From Liolophura sinensis (lineage: Eukaryota; Mollusca; Polyplacophora; Chitonida; Chitonidae), in contig NC_088302.1 in assembly GCF_032854445.1 (NCBI RefSeq), forward strand, positions 27,803,080-27,867,079: a DNA stretch of 64,000 bases, given 5' to 3'. The position numbers and the translations under genes were made by a program. Below, in pieces: positions 22,401 to 35,523 of this stretch. The notes under the pieces were generated by a model. It searched no databases and was not told the DNA's origin. It saw only the letters and a program-made list of their open reading frames with translations. Position 1 is the stretch's first letter; every line of letters starts with the position of its first letter.

Positions 22401-25400
22401 AAACATTTGAGCTCTTTTGCGATGTTTTTCATGCACGAAGAAAACATTACCGAAGTCCACTTAATTACATGTTTGTGCTCTCACTGCAAATTACAGACAG
22501 GCATGGCCCACTATGGGCAACTATACCGCTGTATACATGCATTAAAAAGAAGCCCAAAGCTGTGCTCACATGAAGAAAAACAACAATTGAGGGCTTCTTA
22601 GATTCTCGTTTTTCTCCACAAACCTTTGTCATTGCCTGGCTTTGCCTTTGGCTGTTTTTCTTATATGCCTAGTCCTGTGTTAGCAAGACAAGATTAAAGC
22701 TTGCAAAGGATGCCTTTGTAACCATACGTGTGCTCTAAAACGTGACAATTTCATATACATGGTTTTTCTCTTTAATCATCGAAAATAACTCCATACGTGC
22801 GGTTCCATATATATTAAGCTATAACTGATAGTGGATTTGTGATAGTGGTCGGGAAACTACAATGTATTTGTCATGCCTCTGTCACTCAATTGATCAGCAC
22901 CACTCACCAGTTGCTTTTTCCCTTTCATAATGAATAAAGTATGTCAATGTGAATTTTAAAAGTTGTAAAAATTTCCCTGATCTGATTAAAAACATGCTTT
23001 TCTTTCCATTATGCTTATAAAACTTCTGCAACGAAGTATTGTGTGCACACATTTTAACTGAATGTATTCACAGTAAATCAAAGACAGCGTTAACGTAAAA
23101 GGGCAGTACCCTATAATGGACAATTGGTAATGGTATTTAATTGTTATTGAAGGGGTAGCTGTAAATCGGATTCTCATCGTTGATTCTCATGTACGCACAT
23201 TGGCATTAATATATGAGCCTATACATTACGTGTTAACTGTTTGCGCCAAACAGACTATAGCACAGCAATGCTTGTTACAAAGGCACGATTTTGAAAGAAA
23301 TTAGGTTTGCTCTCAATCGGAAACTTGGTAGAGCGTCCGCTTCGGGACCGGTAGATCCAGGATCAATCCTTGATCGAGTCACACCTAAGACTTTAAAAGA
23401 GGAAGTTGTAACTTCCTGGCTTGGCGTTCAGCATGAAGGGGATAGTGCAATGACTGGTTGACCCGTATCAGTATAATGGCTCGAGCGGGGCGGCTTGCTT
23501 GCCTTCGGTAAGTCGTCTCAGTGAAGCAGCACTAAATAAAAGAGCGGTGGAAATCCGTCCTGCAACAAGGAGGCACATTACACGTACATGCACCCTAATG
23601 ATTCATTCGTCGTCATATGACTGAAAAATTGTTGAGTGCGACGTTAAACCCCAAGCACTCACTCACTCACTCAATCGGAAACAACAAGCTAAACGTGATC
23701 ACATGACAAATATCTGAGCTCATAAACATGATATGGAGCTGTTTGCAATGCTTCAAATCTCACCGAAACATACTTGAGATAAAACTGATGACGCCTTAGG
23801 TAATTAAATTTCCCAAAATGTTAACGGGGAGGTTGACGCGGGTGTTTTACAATGGACACAAATAAAAACAGTCCCTTTGCCCAATGAGTTATTTATTCTC
23901 GGCAAATAGACGCTGGACGATCGCGTTTACCTTACATACATGTACAGGGTACAAATCTAGCGGAGATGTTCCGAGTAGAACTTTTCCCGAATAGAACTAT
24001 CCTATCAGATTTTTCATTTTTATGGGATTCAGACTACTGAAGATATTCTTAAGATCTGACGTTTTTCTTTCCACCAGGCCCAGACTTCTGGGGCTTGATC
24101 AACACGGATTGGACGCTGTGTACCCGGGGGAAATACCAGTCACCAATAGACATAGATCCAAAGTTTTTATTATACGACCCAAACCTTGGACCCCTCAACA
24201 TCACAAAGAAAATGGTAAGTACGTATGTTGCTTAGATGATGATGACCTCCATTAGGTACAGTCAAATCACCGAATTGATTGTTTAATCATTAATTGAAGT
24301 TCAAAATGACAAGAAGCGGGGCAAGTCAGAAAAATTCATGTATAGCCGCACTAATAAGATTTGGGGGAGTGGGTCAAACAGTTGACGAATACATTTTTAA
24401 CTGAGTGTTGAAAAACAAATAGTTGTAGCATGATTTTAAATGATTTAAATTCCTCTCAGATACTCCATCTGCCTGCACCCTTCTCGGATCAGTCTTCTAC
24501 AAAATATATTATTTTCCAATAATTTTTGGCTAAAGTAACCCCTCCAAACAAGTGTTCTAAATCGATAGCTCTGAAAATGTACATGTTTGTGTTAATATAT
24601 CTTGGCCATGTGTATAAAACGCCTGCAGTTAACTTTAATTGATTCGCCTTGCCAGCTGTGCGTATGAGAACAAAAAAGCACGACGAAGTAATAGTTAGTC
24701 AGGCCAGTCGTAAACCTCGGACAACTTTGATCGCGTTTACGGGAAGTATTGACTAGACGGTTTACAGGAAGTATTGACTAGACCGTTTACGCTTGAATAG
24801 TTGACGTTAATGAACTATAGGGACGATGAGCTGTTTATCTGGTTTCAAGAAGCTTCTCTAGTGGCTAGAATTTGAGCGCACCAGAGTTATCAGTGAAAGT
24901 TCGAATGGCCACCTGTTGTATGCTGCCAGGCTTGTTTGCCATAGAAAAGGCCACAAAAGAGCTAATTAGATAAATGTATGTTCTCCTTCTTACAAGTCGC
25001 CTTTCATCACCCGGTATATGTGAGGGCGCCGAGCAGAAAAGATTGCTCTCTAAGCCGATTGAAGTCCCAGACGCAAAGCGGGAACTATTATTGACTTACT
25101 AGCCTTATTAAGTATAAATTTCCACCCATGAAAATGCCGTCAACATGCTATGACTGATTGGCAGATAACACATTCATTACTCTAGTTTGGTTCAGCCTGT
25201 TGGACTTGGTCTTTCTAACGACTCGTTGTCCGCCTCGCTTCGTCCATCACGATTTCCTAGACGACGCTGAAATGAGCCGGTGATTTCCAAAAGCCTAATA
25301 TATCATCATTTGCGTTCGATACCGCTACCCATCCTTGGTCCCCTCAGGGAGACTGCACTAACCAGTGCTTTTTCTTCTGTATTATATTTTATCAATTATG

Positions 25401-28400
25401 TATAACCTTCACCAACTGTTTTTGCCAAAATGACATTGACATGCGGTGTATAAATGTCGAAAAACAAATCGCGTCCTGCAGAGAAAAATGACTTAATGTG
25501 GTGACAAGACTTTACATTCATGTGTCCACACACTCAGCATCTTAGGTGATGTGCCTTCCCCTTTTGTGCAGGAAAGACATATGAGCCATTCACTGGGAGA
25601 GCCCAGCAATTCATGGTACCAGACACCAGTAATGCGTTACTCAGAGAAGTGTTAAGCCAGCCATTGATCAGGTACTATATATTCACCATGTGCTGGGTCG
25701 TTATTCGTGTTTATGGCTATGCTCCTGTGTCACGTAAATACCATGAAGGGAGACCGGTCAGTGCCGAGCTGACCACGGCCCGGCTGATGGCTGATGGATG
25801 GCCGGATTGAAGCTTCCGCCGCCTCTGCTTGTAGTCGTCTTACAGGATTGCTAGTCTGCGAGCCTGACATGCACCGAGCGTTTCCCGACGTCAAACTAGA
25901 CTGCACTGGTGGGAAATCTTTCCCACTGAAGCGAGCATAGTTTTACTTAATTGGTACTAAGGAAACCATAAAACTTGAGATTTAAATCTTTATCCTCTTG
26001 AGGTGTGTTCATGCCAATGTGCCAAAGTGTATTTCGAGTATGCTCATCTAAAAAGACATACAGTGACGTATTTTCACATCTTCCGTGAAATCTGAGACTA
26101 ATGGGAATGTGCCCTCCTGATCTCCCTCCCCCCCCCCCCCCCCCCCACCCCGCCTAATCCATCCAGGAGCACTATTTCTCTCCAAACATTCCTTGTTCAA
26201 GCTGAGAGGCCTTAATCATTTCAATGGCGCTTATTTTTCTGTGTCCTGTTCTTAATAAGGTGAGTGGACAGCACAAGGATCGTGTCAGTATGTGGGTAGA
26301 GTCTACTTGTGTACTCACTCCTTACACTTATTATAAAAGTCTAATGCAAGTTTAATGCAAATAGCTGTGAATTCTCATTCATGTTGTACATCTAGATATT
26401 GAAACATACATACGTGTACTGCCGTTGCATAAGTAAACATTCTTGAGTACGACTTAAAACAAAAATCAGATCAAATAAATCAATAAAATATTGCAAGATG
26501 AATTTCTGTAGCAATTGTCAAGAAAGCATAGAGAGTAAAAAGTAAGAACGCATTCATGTGAACAGAAGTAGTCAACAATTTCAATGATGCCGGAAAGACA
26601 CAAGGAATCGTCTAGGCCTATGAATTTAGTCAGCATGCATATTGTGTAGAGTGCTCATATGCATTAACCTGTAGTTGTGCCAAACACGTGTATCGCAGTT
26701 GCCCTTTGACTGTAAATATTCATACTAGTATATTCAAAGTAACAACATTATTGAACACGATGTACACACATCCCCTGAACCCTGGGTAAGCGGTATTAGA
26801 CACAGTTATGAAACAGAGAGCGACTTGTCTCTGTGTGAGTTACATCTAGTAGTTATGTAATGTAAAATACCACAGAGAAAATTTGGACAAAAGGCGTATA
26901 TCAGCGTACACATGGTCGACTGTCGTGGCATTTACGTTTTAATAGCTTTGTGGTTTATAGTTATGAGATGGTATGAGTTGAAGAGCATCCATCAGGATCT
27001 TAGTGCAAGTGTTACTTCGCCAGATTCGAACCCTCGTATACAGTAATCAATCTTTTTTTTTTTCAAATCACTTCCAGTTTGAATTCAAAATTCCACCGCT
27101 TTAAGATTTATAGTTGAGTTTAGTGCATTCTAGAACCTAAGTCACATTCCGTGAGAACATCATATGTATTATTGTATGCACAATTCTGACAAGAGATTGT
27201 CGTACAGCTAATTGTTCACGGTAAAATATTACATGTGTCAGCGGATGTGATGGAATAAATTGTTATTCACCACAGTTTATACATGGAGACCTCCTACAGC
27301 TGTTATTATTAATTTCCAGGGGCCAAACAGAAATAAATTTTAAAAAGGGGGTGCTATCGTGTCACATTCAGGATGAGTGAAATGAATTAAAGCATCATCG
27401 AAACAGAAGCGTCCAATGTACAGAACGTTTAAGTTATCACTTATGCCATTTACTGGGGGGAGAGGGGAAATCATCGATATTGGATAGCAGTTAAATAACA
27501 ATTTAAACACTGAATGAGACATAAAATATTTGTCCGCCCAAAAAAAATCCAGTTACTTTTGAATGCATGAACAATTTTCCGAGATGCATTAACATGTTGA
27601 GTACTAAATAAAATTCCATGGAATATGGTATGACTCGTGTCATCACATTGCACCTGTGGAATATGATATGGCTGGTGTCATCACATTGTACCTGTGGAAT
27701 TTGTTCTGGCTCGTGCCATCACACGGTACCTGTGGAATTTGTTGTGGCTCGTGCCATCACACGGTACCTGTGGAATTTGCTCTGACTCGTGTCATCACAT
27801 TGTACCTGCGGAATATGATATGTCTCGTGTCATCACATTGTACCTGTGGAATTTGTTGTGGCTCGTGCCATCACACGGTACCTGTGGAATTTGCTCTGAC
27901 TCGTGTCATCACATTGTACCTGCGGAATATAATATGGCTCGTGCCATCACACGGTACCTGTGGAATTTGTTCTGGCTCGTGCCATCACACGGTACCTGTG
28001 GAATTTGTTCTGACTCGTGCCATCACACGGTACCTGTGGAATTTGCTCTGACTCGTGTCATCACATTGTACCTGCGGAATATGATATGTCTCGTGTCATC
28101 ACATTGTACCTGTGGAATTTGTTCTGGCTCGTGCCATCACACGGTACCTGTGGAATTTGCTCTGACTCGTGTCATCACATTGTACCTGCGGAATATAATA
28201 TGGCTCGTGCCATCACACGGTACCTGTGGAATTTGTTCTGGCTCGTGCCATCATACGATACCTGTGGAATTTGCTCTGACTCGTGTCATCACATTGTACC
28301 TGCGGAATATAATATGGCTCGTGCCATCACACGGTACCTGTGGAATTTGTTCTGGCTCGTGCCATCACACGATACCTGTGGAATTTGCTCTGACTCGTGT

Positions 28401-31400
28401 CATCACATTGTACCTGCGGAATATAATATGGCTCGTGCCATCACACGGTACCTGTGGAATTTGTTCTGGCTCGTGCCATCACACGATACCTGTGGAATTT
28501 GCTCTGACTCGTGTCATCACATTGTACCTGCGGAATATAATATGGCTCGTGCCATCACATTGTACCTGTGGAATTTGTTCTGGCTCGTGCCATCACACGA
28601 TACCTGTGGAATTTGCTCTGACTCGTGTCATCACATTGTACCTGCGGAATATGATATGGCTCGTGTCATCACATTGTACCTGTGGAATTTGTTCTGGCTC
28701 GTGCCATCACACGGTACCTGTGGAATTTGCTCTGACTCGTGTCATCACATTGTACCTGCGGAATATAATATGGCTCGTGCCATCACACGGTACCTGTGGA
28801 ATTTGTTCTGGCTCGTGTCATCACACGATACCTGTGGAATTTGCTCTGACTCGTGTCATCACATTGTACCTGCGGAATATAATATGGCTCGTGTCATCAC
28901 ATTATAGCTGTGGAATTTGCATGGCTCGTGACATCACACGGTACATATGGAATTTATTATGGCTCGTGCCATCACACAGCAGCTGTGGACTATGATATTG
29001 CTCGTGCCATCACACGGTGGCTGTGGACTATGACATGGCTCGTGCCATCACACGGCAGTTGTGGACTATGATATGACTCGTGCCATCACAGAGCAGCTGT
29101 GGACTATGATATTGCTCGTGCCATCACACGGTGGCTGTGGACTATGACATGGCTCGTGCCATCACACGGCAGTTGTGGACTATGATATGACTCGTGCCAT
29201 CACAGAGCAGCTGTGGACTATGATATGGCTCGAGCCATCACATGGCAGCTGTAGAATATGATATTGCTCGTGCAATCACACAGCAGCTGTGGACTATGAC
29301 ATGGCTCGTGCCATCACACAGCAGCTGTGGACTATGATATGGCTCGTGCAATCACACAGCAGCTGTGGACTATGATATGGCTCGTGCAATCACACAGCAG
29401 CTGTGGAATATGATATGGCTCGAGCCATCACATGGCAGCTGTGGACTATGATATGGCTCGAGCCATCACATGGCCGCTGTGGAATATGATATGGCTCAAG
29501 CCATCACATGGCAGCTGTGGACTATGATATGGCTCGAGCCATCACATGGCAGCTGTGGAATATGATATTGCTCGTGCAATCACACAGCAGTTGTGGACTA
29601 TGATATGGCTCGTGCAATCACACAGCAGCTGTGGACTATGATAAGGCTCGAGCCATCACATGGCAGCTGTGGAATATGATATGGCTCGAGCCATCACATG
29701 GCAGCTGTGGAATATGATATGGCTCGTGCAATCACACAGCAGCTGTGGACTATGATATGGCTCGAGCCTTCACATGGCAGCTGTGGACTATGATATGGCT
29801 CGAGCCATCACATGGCAGTTGTGGACTATGATATGGCTCGTGCCATCACATGGCAGTTGTGGAATATGATATTGCTCGTGCAATCACACAGCAGCTGTGG
29901 ACTATGATATGGCTCGTGCAATCACACAGCAGCTGTGGACTATGATATGGCTCGAGCCATCACATGGCAGCTGTGGACTATGATATTGCTCGTGCAATCA
30001 CACAGCAGCTGTGGACTATGATATGGCTCGTGCAATCACACAGCAGCTGTGGACTATGATATGGCTCGTGCAATCACACAGCAGCTGTGGAATATGATAT
30101 GACTCGAGCCATCACATGGCAGCTGTGGAATATGATATGGCTCGAGCCATCACATGGCAGCTGTGGACTATGATATGGCTCGTGCGTCATTCCTCACAAT
30201 TAATCATGTTTTTGAAGGAATAAATCATGAAGCTGTGCAAATTATCAATTTGGCTCAAAACAGCTGGGTAAGGCATCAAAAAACATCACTTTCCCATAAA
30301 ATACGAAGAAATTTGTATTAATATAATTTTTTTGAGATCATGGACGATACATTATTTAGACGGATAGCAGAACTTTTTCTACTGGAAATAATATAAACCT
30401 TATCTCAGTCCTTAACTATTCAGAATTTGTTCCATGTTTCAAAAATCCATTGTTGCAAAATATATATATTTGTATCCAGAGTGCACAGGATAGCACCCAG
30501 AGTTAAGGTATAAGTGACACTTTGCAACCAACTATACAGTTGGTATATACATGGTTTCATGAGTTACTCTTGTCATTCTCTTTCGGGACGCAGTTTCCTT
30601 TAATAATGACATAACCTCTTTGAAAATAATAGTCTTCTTTGTAACTCGTGCCATCCTGGCAAAAACGCTGGTAGATGAGATAAACGGTACGATTAACGGG
30701 ACGCTTGTCTGCCACTTCTAAGAACATTTAATATAAAAGCAGATGGATTGTCACTATAATATAATCGATCTTATTCCTGTTGGGAAATTAAGACATTCCG
30801 GATGATTGGCATTTATAAAGACTTTGTCAGGAAAACATGCAGGAACACAAAGTCGTGTTCCGATAAAATGGTTGTTTCCTTGTGGAGTTTAGAGACAACT
30901 CAATGCCTACAAGAAACCCTTGCTCGGTTATTAAGAGAAGGGCGCACGTGTGGCAGTTTTTCTCATCATATGGAACACTATCCGCTATATTTGGCTTGTC
31001 GTATTGAATCCTTCCTAACAATTCAATGTGCATTCTCCGTCGGTCATGCAGGTCCAGGGGATTACCAGACCTCTGATGAGATCCCTTCACACATTAACCG
31101 GTCCACTTTCTAATAAGTAGGGATTTATTGAGTATGACATAAAACATGTGATATCTTTTTTATTCAGGTGTCAGGCACTATCATGAATACTGGTCACGAT
31201 TTAACCCTCACCTTTGATGGAGAAGAGGACGAATACCCCGTGCTGTCTGGTGGACCCTTAACCTATAGGTATCGCATACACCATCTTACCATACACTTCG
31301 GGAAAGACGACGAGCTGGGCTCGGAACATCGAATACGTGGAGTGGCTTTTCCTATAGAGGTAAAGGGTCATCTGGACCCTTCTGGTCATCTGGTCATCTG

Positions 31401-34400
31401 AAGACTTTATTGTATGCCTTATTACAGGTCGTTTCCAAATTACAGAGGCTCGTGTCTGTAGTGATATATGAACAGGCTTTCGCCGCACGTGATCTCTTAT
31501 GTATATGAAAACAGAATGTGTTTCAATTTACGGCATTTCAGGTGCAGCATAGTAAATTGTACCTGTTTGGAGTACCGGTTTTATTCATAAAAATCGCACA
31601 GTGCTGTAGGTGTGATATATATGACGTATTTCATGATCATATACTTTGATTCGTGACAGATTACATGAACCTGCATAGAGGTTGGAAGCATTCCTTGTAA
31701 CCTCTACATATTCTTAACACCTGACTTCAGGAGACTTAAGGCTAACGTTTCAGTACTCTCCATGTTTTCAATCCTAAAGCTTGTTTGTATACCCCAGGGA
31801 AGTGAAGCATTTTTTCTGCACTTACATCGAAAGTGGCCAATTAAAGTATGTGGAAGCCCTCATTACGCCCCTGATGCATTAGCCGTCAGTAAAAAAGGGA
31901 TGGGAGATAAATTACGTGCGGGGAGAATATCCTTATTAAAGATGATCGGCCTGGATTTTGGTGTATATTTTTTGTCAGCAATTTTGAATTTCTAGCAATT
32001 CTTTACATTAAAATGAATTTAAACCAAGCAGTCAGGAAGCAACGACAGATATGCTACTAGTGTTGGGTTTCCATGGTAACGGTAATATTAACAATGGCGA
32101 TATTTTTATATAAAGCCTCCCCTGTTAAAATAAATATGAATCTCGGTATCTCTGTATCACTCTCGGTCGACCGCAAATCATCTTCCCAGAGATTTCTGTT
32201 TTGTATGAAGAAATGCCATCAAATCAACAAATTCTCCTTGCAGGTCCAACTGGTCGCTTTTAACGAAGATCTGTTCCCTAATTACCATAAAGCCCAGTTC
32301 TCAAGTTTTGGTATCACGGTGGTCAGCTTACTGGGACAGGTATGGAAATGTTATAATATCCATATGGCGTTGATGTATTCTTTCCATGTAATACACTCCA
32401 AGACCCAAACAGTTGTCGTCTCAAGGTATATATGACGACTTGAACCTTTTTCTTTCACTACATGTACAAAATCTTCATAGGCGTACATTTCGTTTGAGTT
32501 GCGTCGATCAGAAAGAGCATTAAGATAGTAGATTTGATTTCTGCAGACAAGATGGCAACAAAAAGCTCACAAATCTCACCGGAACCGAGTTAATCACAGT
32601 GACCAGAGATAGGTTTATTTGTACATGTATTAAGCACTCTGATGCGATTCCTCTCCGGGAAATTTGGAGAATCAGTATTTCTCCTCAAACTCATTCGACT
32701 CATTGGAATTTGTCCTGCTTCAGATCTAATTTTGTGGTTGCAATAGCCTCTTTCCTAACATTATAAGCTACACAATGACCATATCTGAACGTCAGTTCCT
32801 ACCACTGACATAACTTGATCTCCGGGTACTCAAAAATTCCAAACTCCTGTCCCTCTGTCTGGCCGCCAGCCAGTCAGTTCATGGCGATTACAGCAGTATT
32901 CTGTTAGTTTTGCTGTCTTCATATTTCCATTCTTCGCCACTGCTGGATTTGTAGACAATCTCCATTGGGCAATGCTGAAAGCTACTTCTTTGAAAACTAA
33001 GATGTAGCCATCAGATTGTATCTGCTAAATGTCTTATTTTACTAAGTGCCCTCATGATCTTAGAGGTTGTACATATGAGAAAACTCGGTCATACGTACAC
33101 ATATAATTAGTTATATTATAAATAGTTATATAAAAAAAACAAGTCTGATTTTCCACGCCGACTGGAAGCCGTGTTTATAGATAGTGAAGTCTGACATCTT
33201 GTTGCCGAGTACATACAAAAATTCGTCTCATCTTATAACTCCTTATTCGATATGAATGTAACATGAAACCATAATGCCAAAATAAAAAGCGAGCTATGTG
33301 GCTGTCGTTTCTCGGTTTTTGCATCATGCACAAACAAAATTATAATGTTTTATTGGCGATCTTACATTGCAACTTTTTTATCCCGATGTTGAAAATGACG
33401 TATTTTATAAAACAATTTTGATTGCATCAAATGAATCGAAACATTTGCTTTTAGTCATTTAGGCTGTTTAGATACAGAGAACTTCTTTCTCTGTCCGAAG
33501 AACACATGTCCTGAGGGTGACACGCAATCCCAGATGTAAACAACTGTTACAAAGAGAGTGATTGGGCGGTTGAATGGAATTTAAAAACTGCCACATTTAC
33601 CACTGTCAGTTAATCTTGTCAACAGTCACCTCACGATTTCTAAGATACACATGACATCGGTAAACCATTTATACCCAAGCCTTTCGTAACCTAGGTCTAC
33701 AGTCCCCGTTTTTACCATCATATAGCCTTTAGGAATGGATGAAAATCTGAGGACACCGATATCCTCTGTAGGATCCGGTTTTACCCACCTGACCATGTTC
33801 TGTAAAGTATTTTATTTTCTATTGTCACCTTCGACGAAACTACGAATGTGGCTGAAAATATGTTGCTATGGTCGTGATGACAAGGTTGATTCCGTCTGCG
33901 ATTATTGTCCGAACGATTCCAAATCACCGTTGCTGTGATCACTGGAGACGTTTCATTGGATGTCGTGTACATCATGCATGAATATCGAGAGGGCATAAAA
34001 TGGGTTTTGTTTAATCTGTATTAAAGCGCGGTTGTGGTAAACGAAGCGTTGATATTCCTCGCTTCGGCAGTGACTTAACTACTGAAGCGTCAGATTTTGA
34101 ACTGATCTGACTTGCTATTCAATTCCGTCCATTACCCGTAATACTAGTCAGATTATTGAGGGACAAGGTGATTATCTGTAATAAGCGATCAACATGTGCG
34201 TATCTACGTGGGACGTTTGGCCGTGTCCTTGCTTACCGGCTTTGTCTGGAAGCTAGACCGAAACGGACGCCTGCGGAATTGCACGCCGGAAATATCAGAG
34301 GTTCACTTTCCGACATGTCAGCGCTACTGTGATACCACTTCCGGCAACAGGACAAGGTGTACCATCTACTTTGAGGATCACTGCAAAGACCTAGCACTCT

Positions 34401-35427
34401 TACAACTTGCTCAATTCTATATATGCCCCACTGCGCCACTCTCCAAACCCTACCCGAGCAATTTCCTGTTCTCGGATTTGATTTCATTTTAATCCAAGAT
34501 GGTCATCGCGGTTGACCTCATATCACTGGATGATTGGATATCTGTCAGATATTAAATACAAATATCTTATAAGCTTGCTCGAGTTTTAACATTTTCAATC
34601 ACAGAGCAGAGAATTCATAGCACATCTGTGTAAGTATTACTGGGGCTACACTTAAGTGTATATTATTAATTGAGTTTTAATCGGAAATCATGAGCAATAG
34701 TTTTGAAAAGATATGTACACTGAAAAAATGCATTCTAGTGCACGAAAGGTATAGAAGTTTGTGGAATATATTCTTATCAGGCTTCGGGAGTGTAATAATC
34801 ATCCCTCTCGCATTAAGTACGTCTTAGCTAACGGCGAGAAGATCCTCAGACGCTAATTACAAAATATTTCATGCAACAAAAATGCCAGACGGTCATAAGA
34901 AAGCACTTAGCGGATTTTATTTTATGTCAGAATGGACATCCTGGTTTATACCCACAACCAACGCAGAACAACCTAGGAACATCAACGTTCGAACTTGTAG
35001 AGATTAAATATGTGTGATCTGAACAGATAAAATGCGATCTCAGCGCCGGGTAGAGGATAGTGCCTAGTTTAATGGCCTTGGTTTCAAGAAAGAGCTGCAT
35101 TTCTTAATAAGTATCACAAATGGAATAAAGGATACGGCATCACAGGTTTGGTGTGGGCAAAATTGCCATTTTCATATAGATCTTGAGAACAAAGAAGGCA
35201 GTATGAGGAGATTCTTCATCTTGTGTAGTTACAGCTTACTTAAATTTGCCGAGTTTGCGTTGGTTACACGGTAGAATGTTTAATGCGGGTGTTGTCTTCA
35301 GCCTCTAGTACAGTGCGGGAGATTCACATCTGGTTGCCTTGGAAACCTGATATATATGGATAAGGGGCAAGGGTAATTTTCCAGGATCTGTACTATGATT
35401 TCTCGCAAATATACACCGACGAAACTT

Positions 35428-35523
<96 letters not shown>

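Larger units (their letters stand above)
24215..31167. other. Intron 3 of the CARP gene
   Basis: A 6.95-kb intron. It contains a 25-bp near-duplication ('tttacNggaagtattgactag', 24736-24785), a C-run at 26127-26150 and the large minisatellite at 27620-30185. The rest is plain AT-rich DNA. Confidence 0.7.

Noticed and set aside
27694-28995. 433-codon open frame
   Set aside because: It is produced by the 114-bp periodic minisatellite. Other frames are open as well and there is no sign of selection or splicing.
27620-30185. CRISPR-like array
   Set aside because: Units are contiguous 38-mers without unique spacers, in an animal genome.
34196-34492. 98-codon plus frame with an overlapping 84-codon minus frame
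   Set aside because: It lies inside intron 5, overlaps on both strands, and has no splice sites, motifs or family resemblance.
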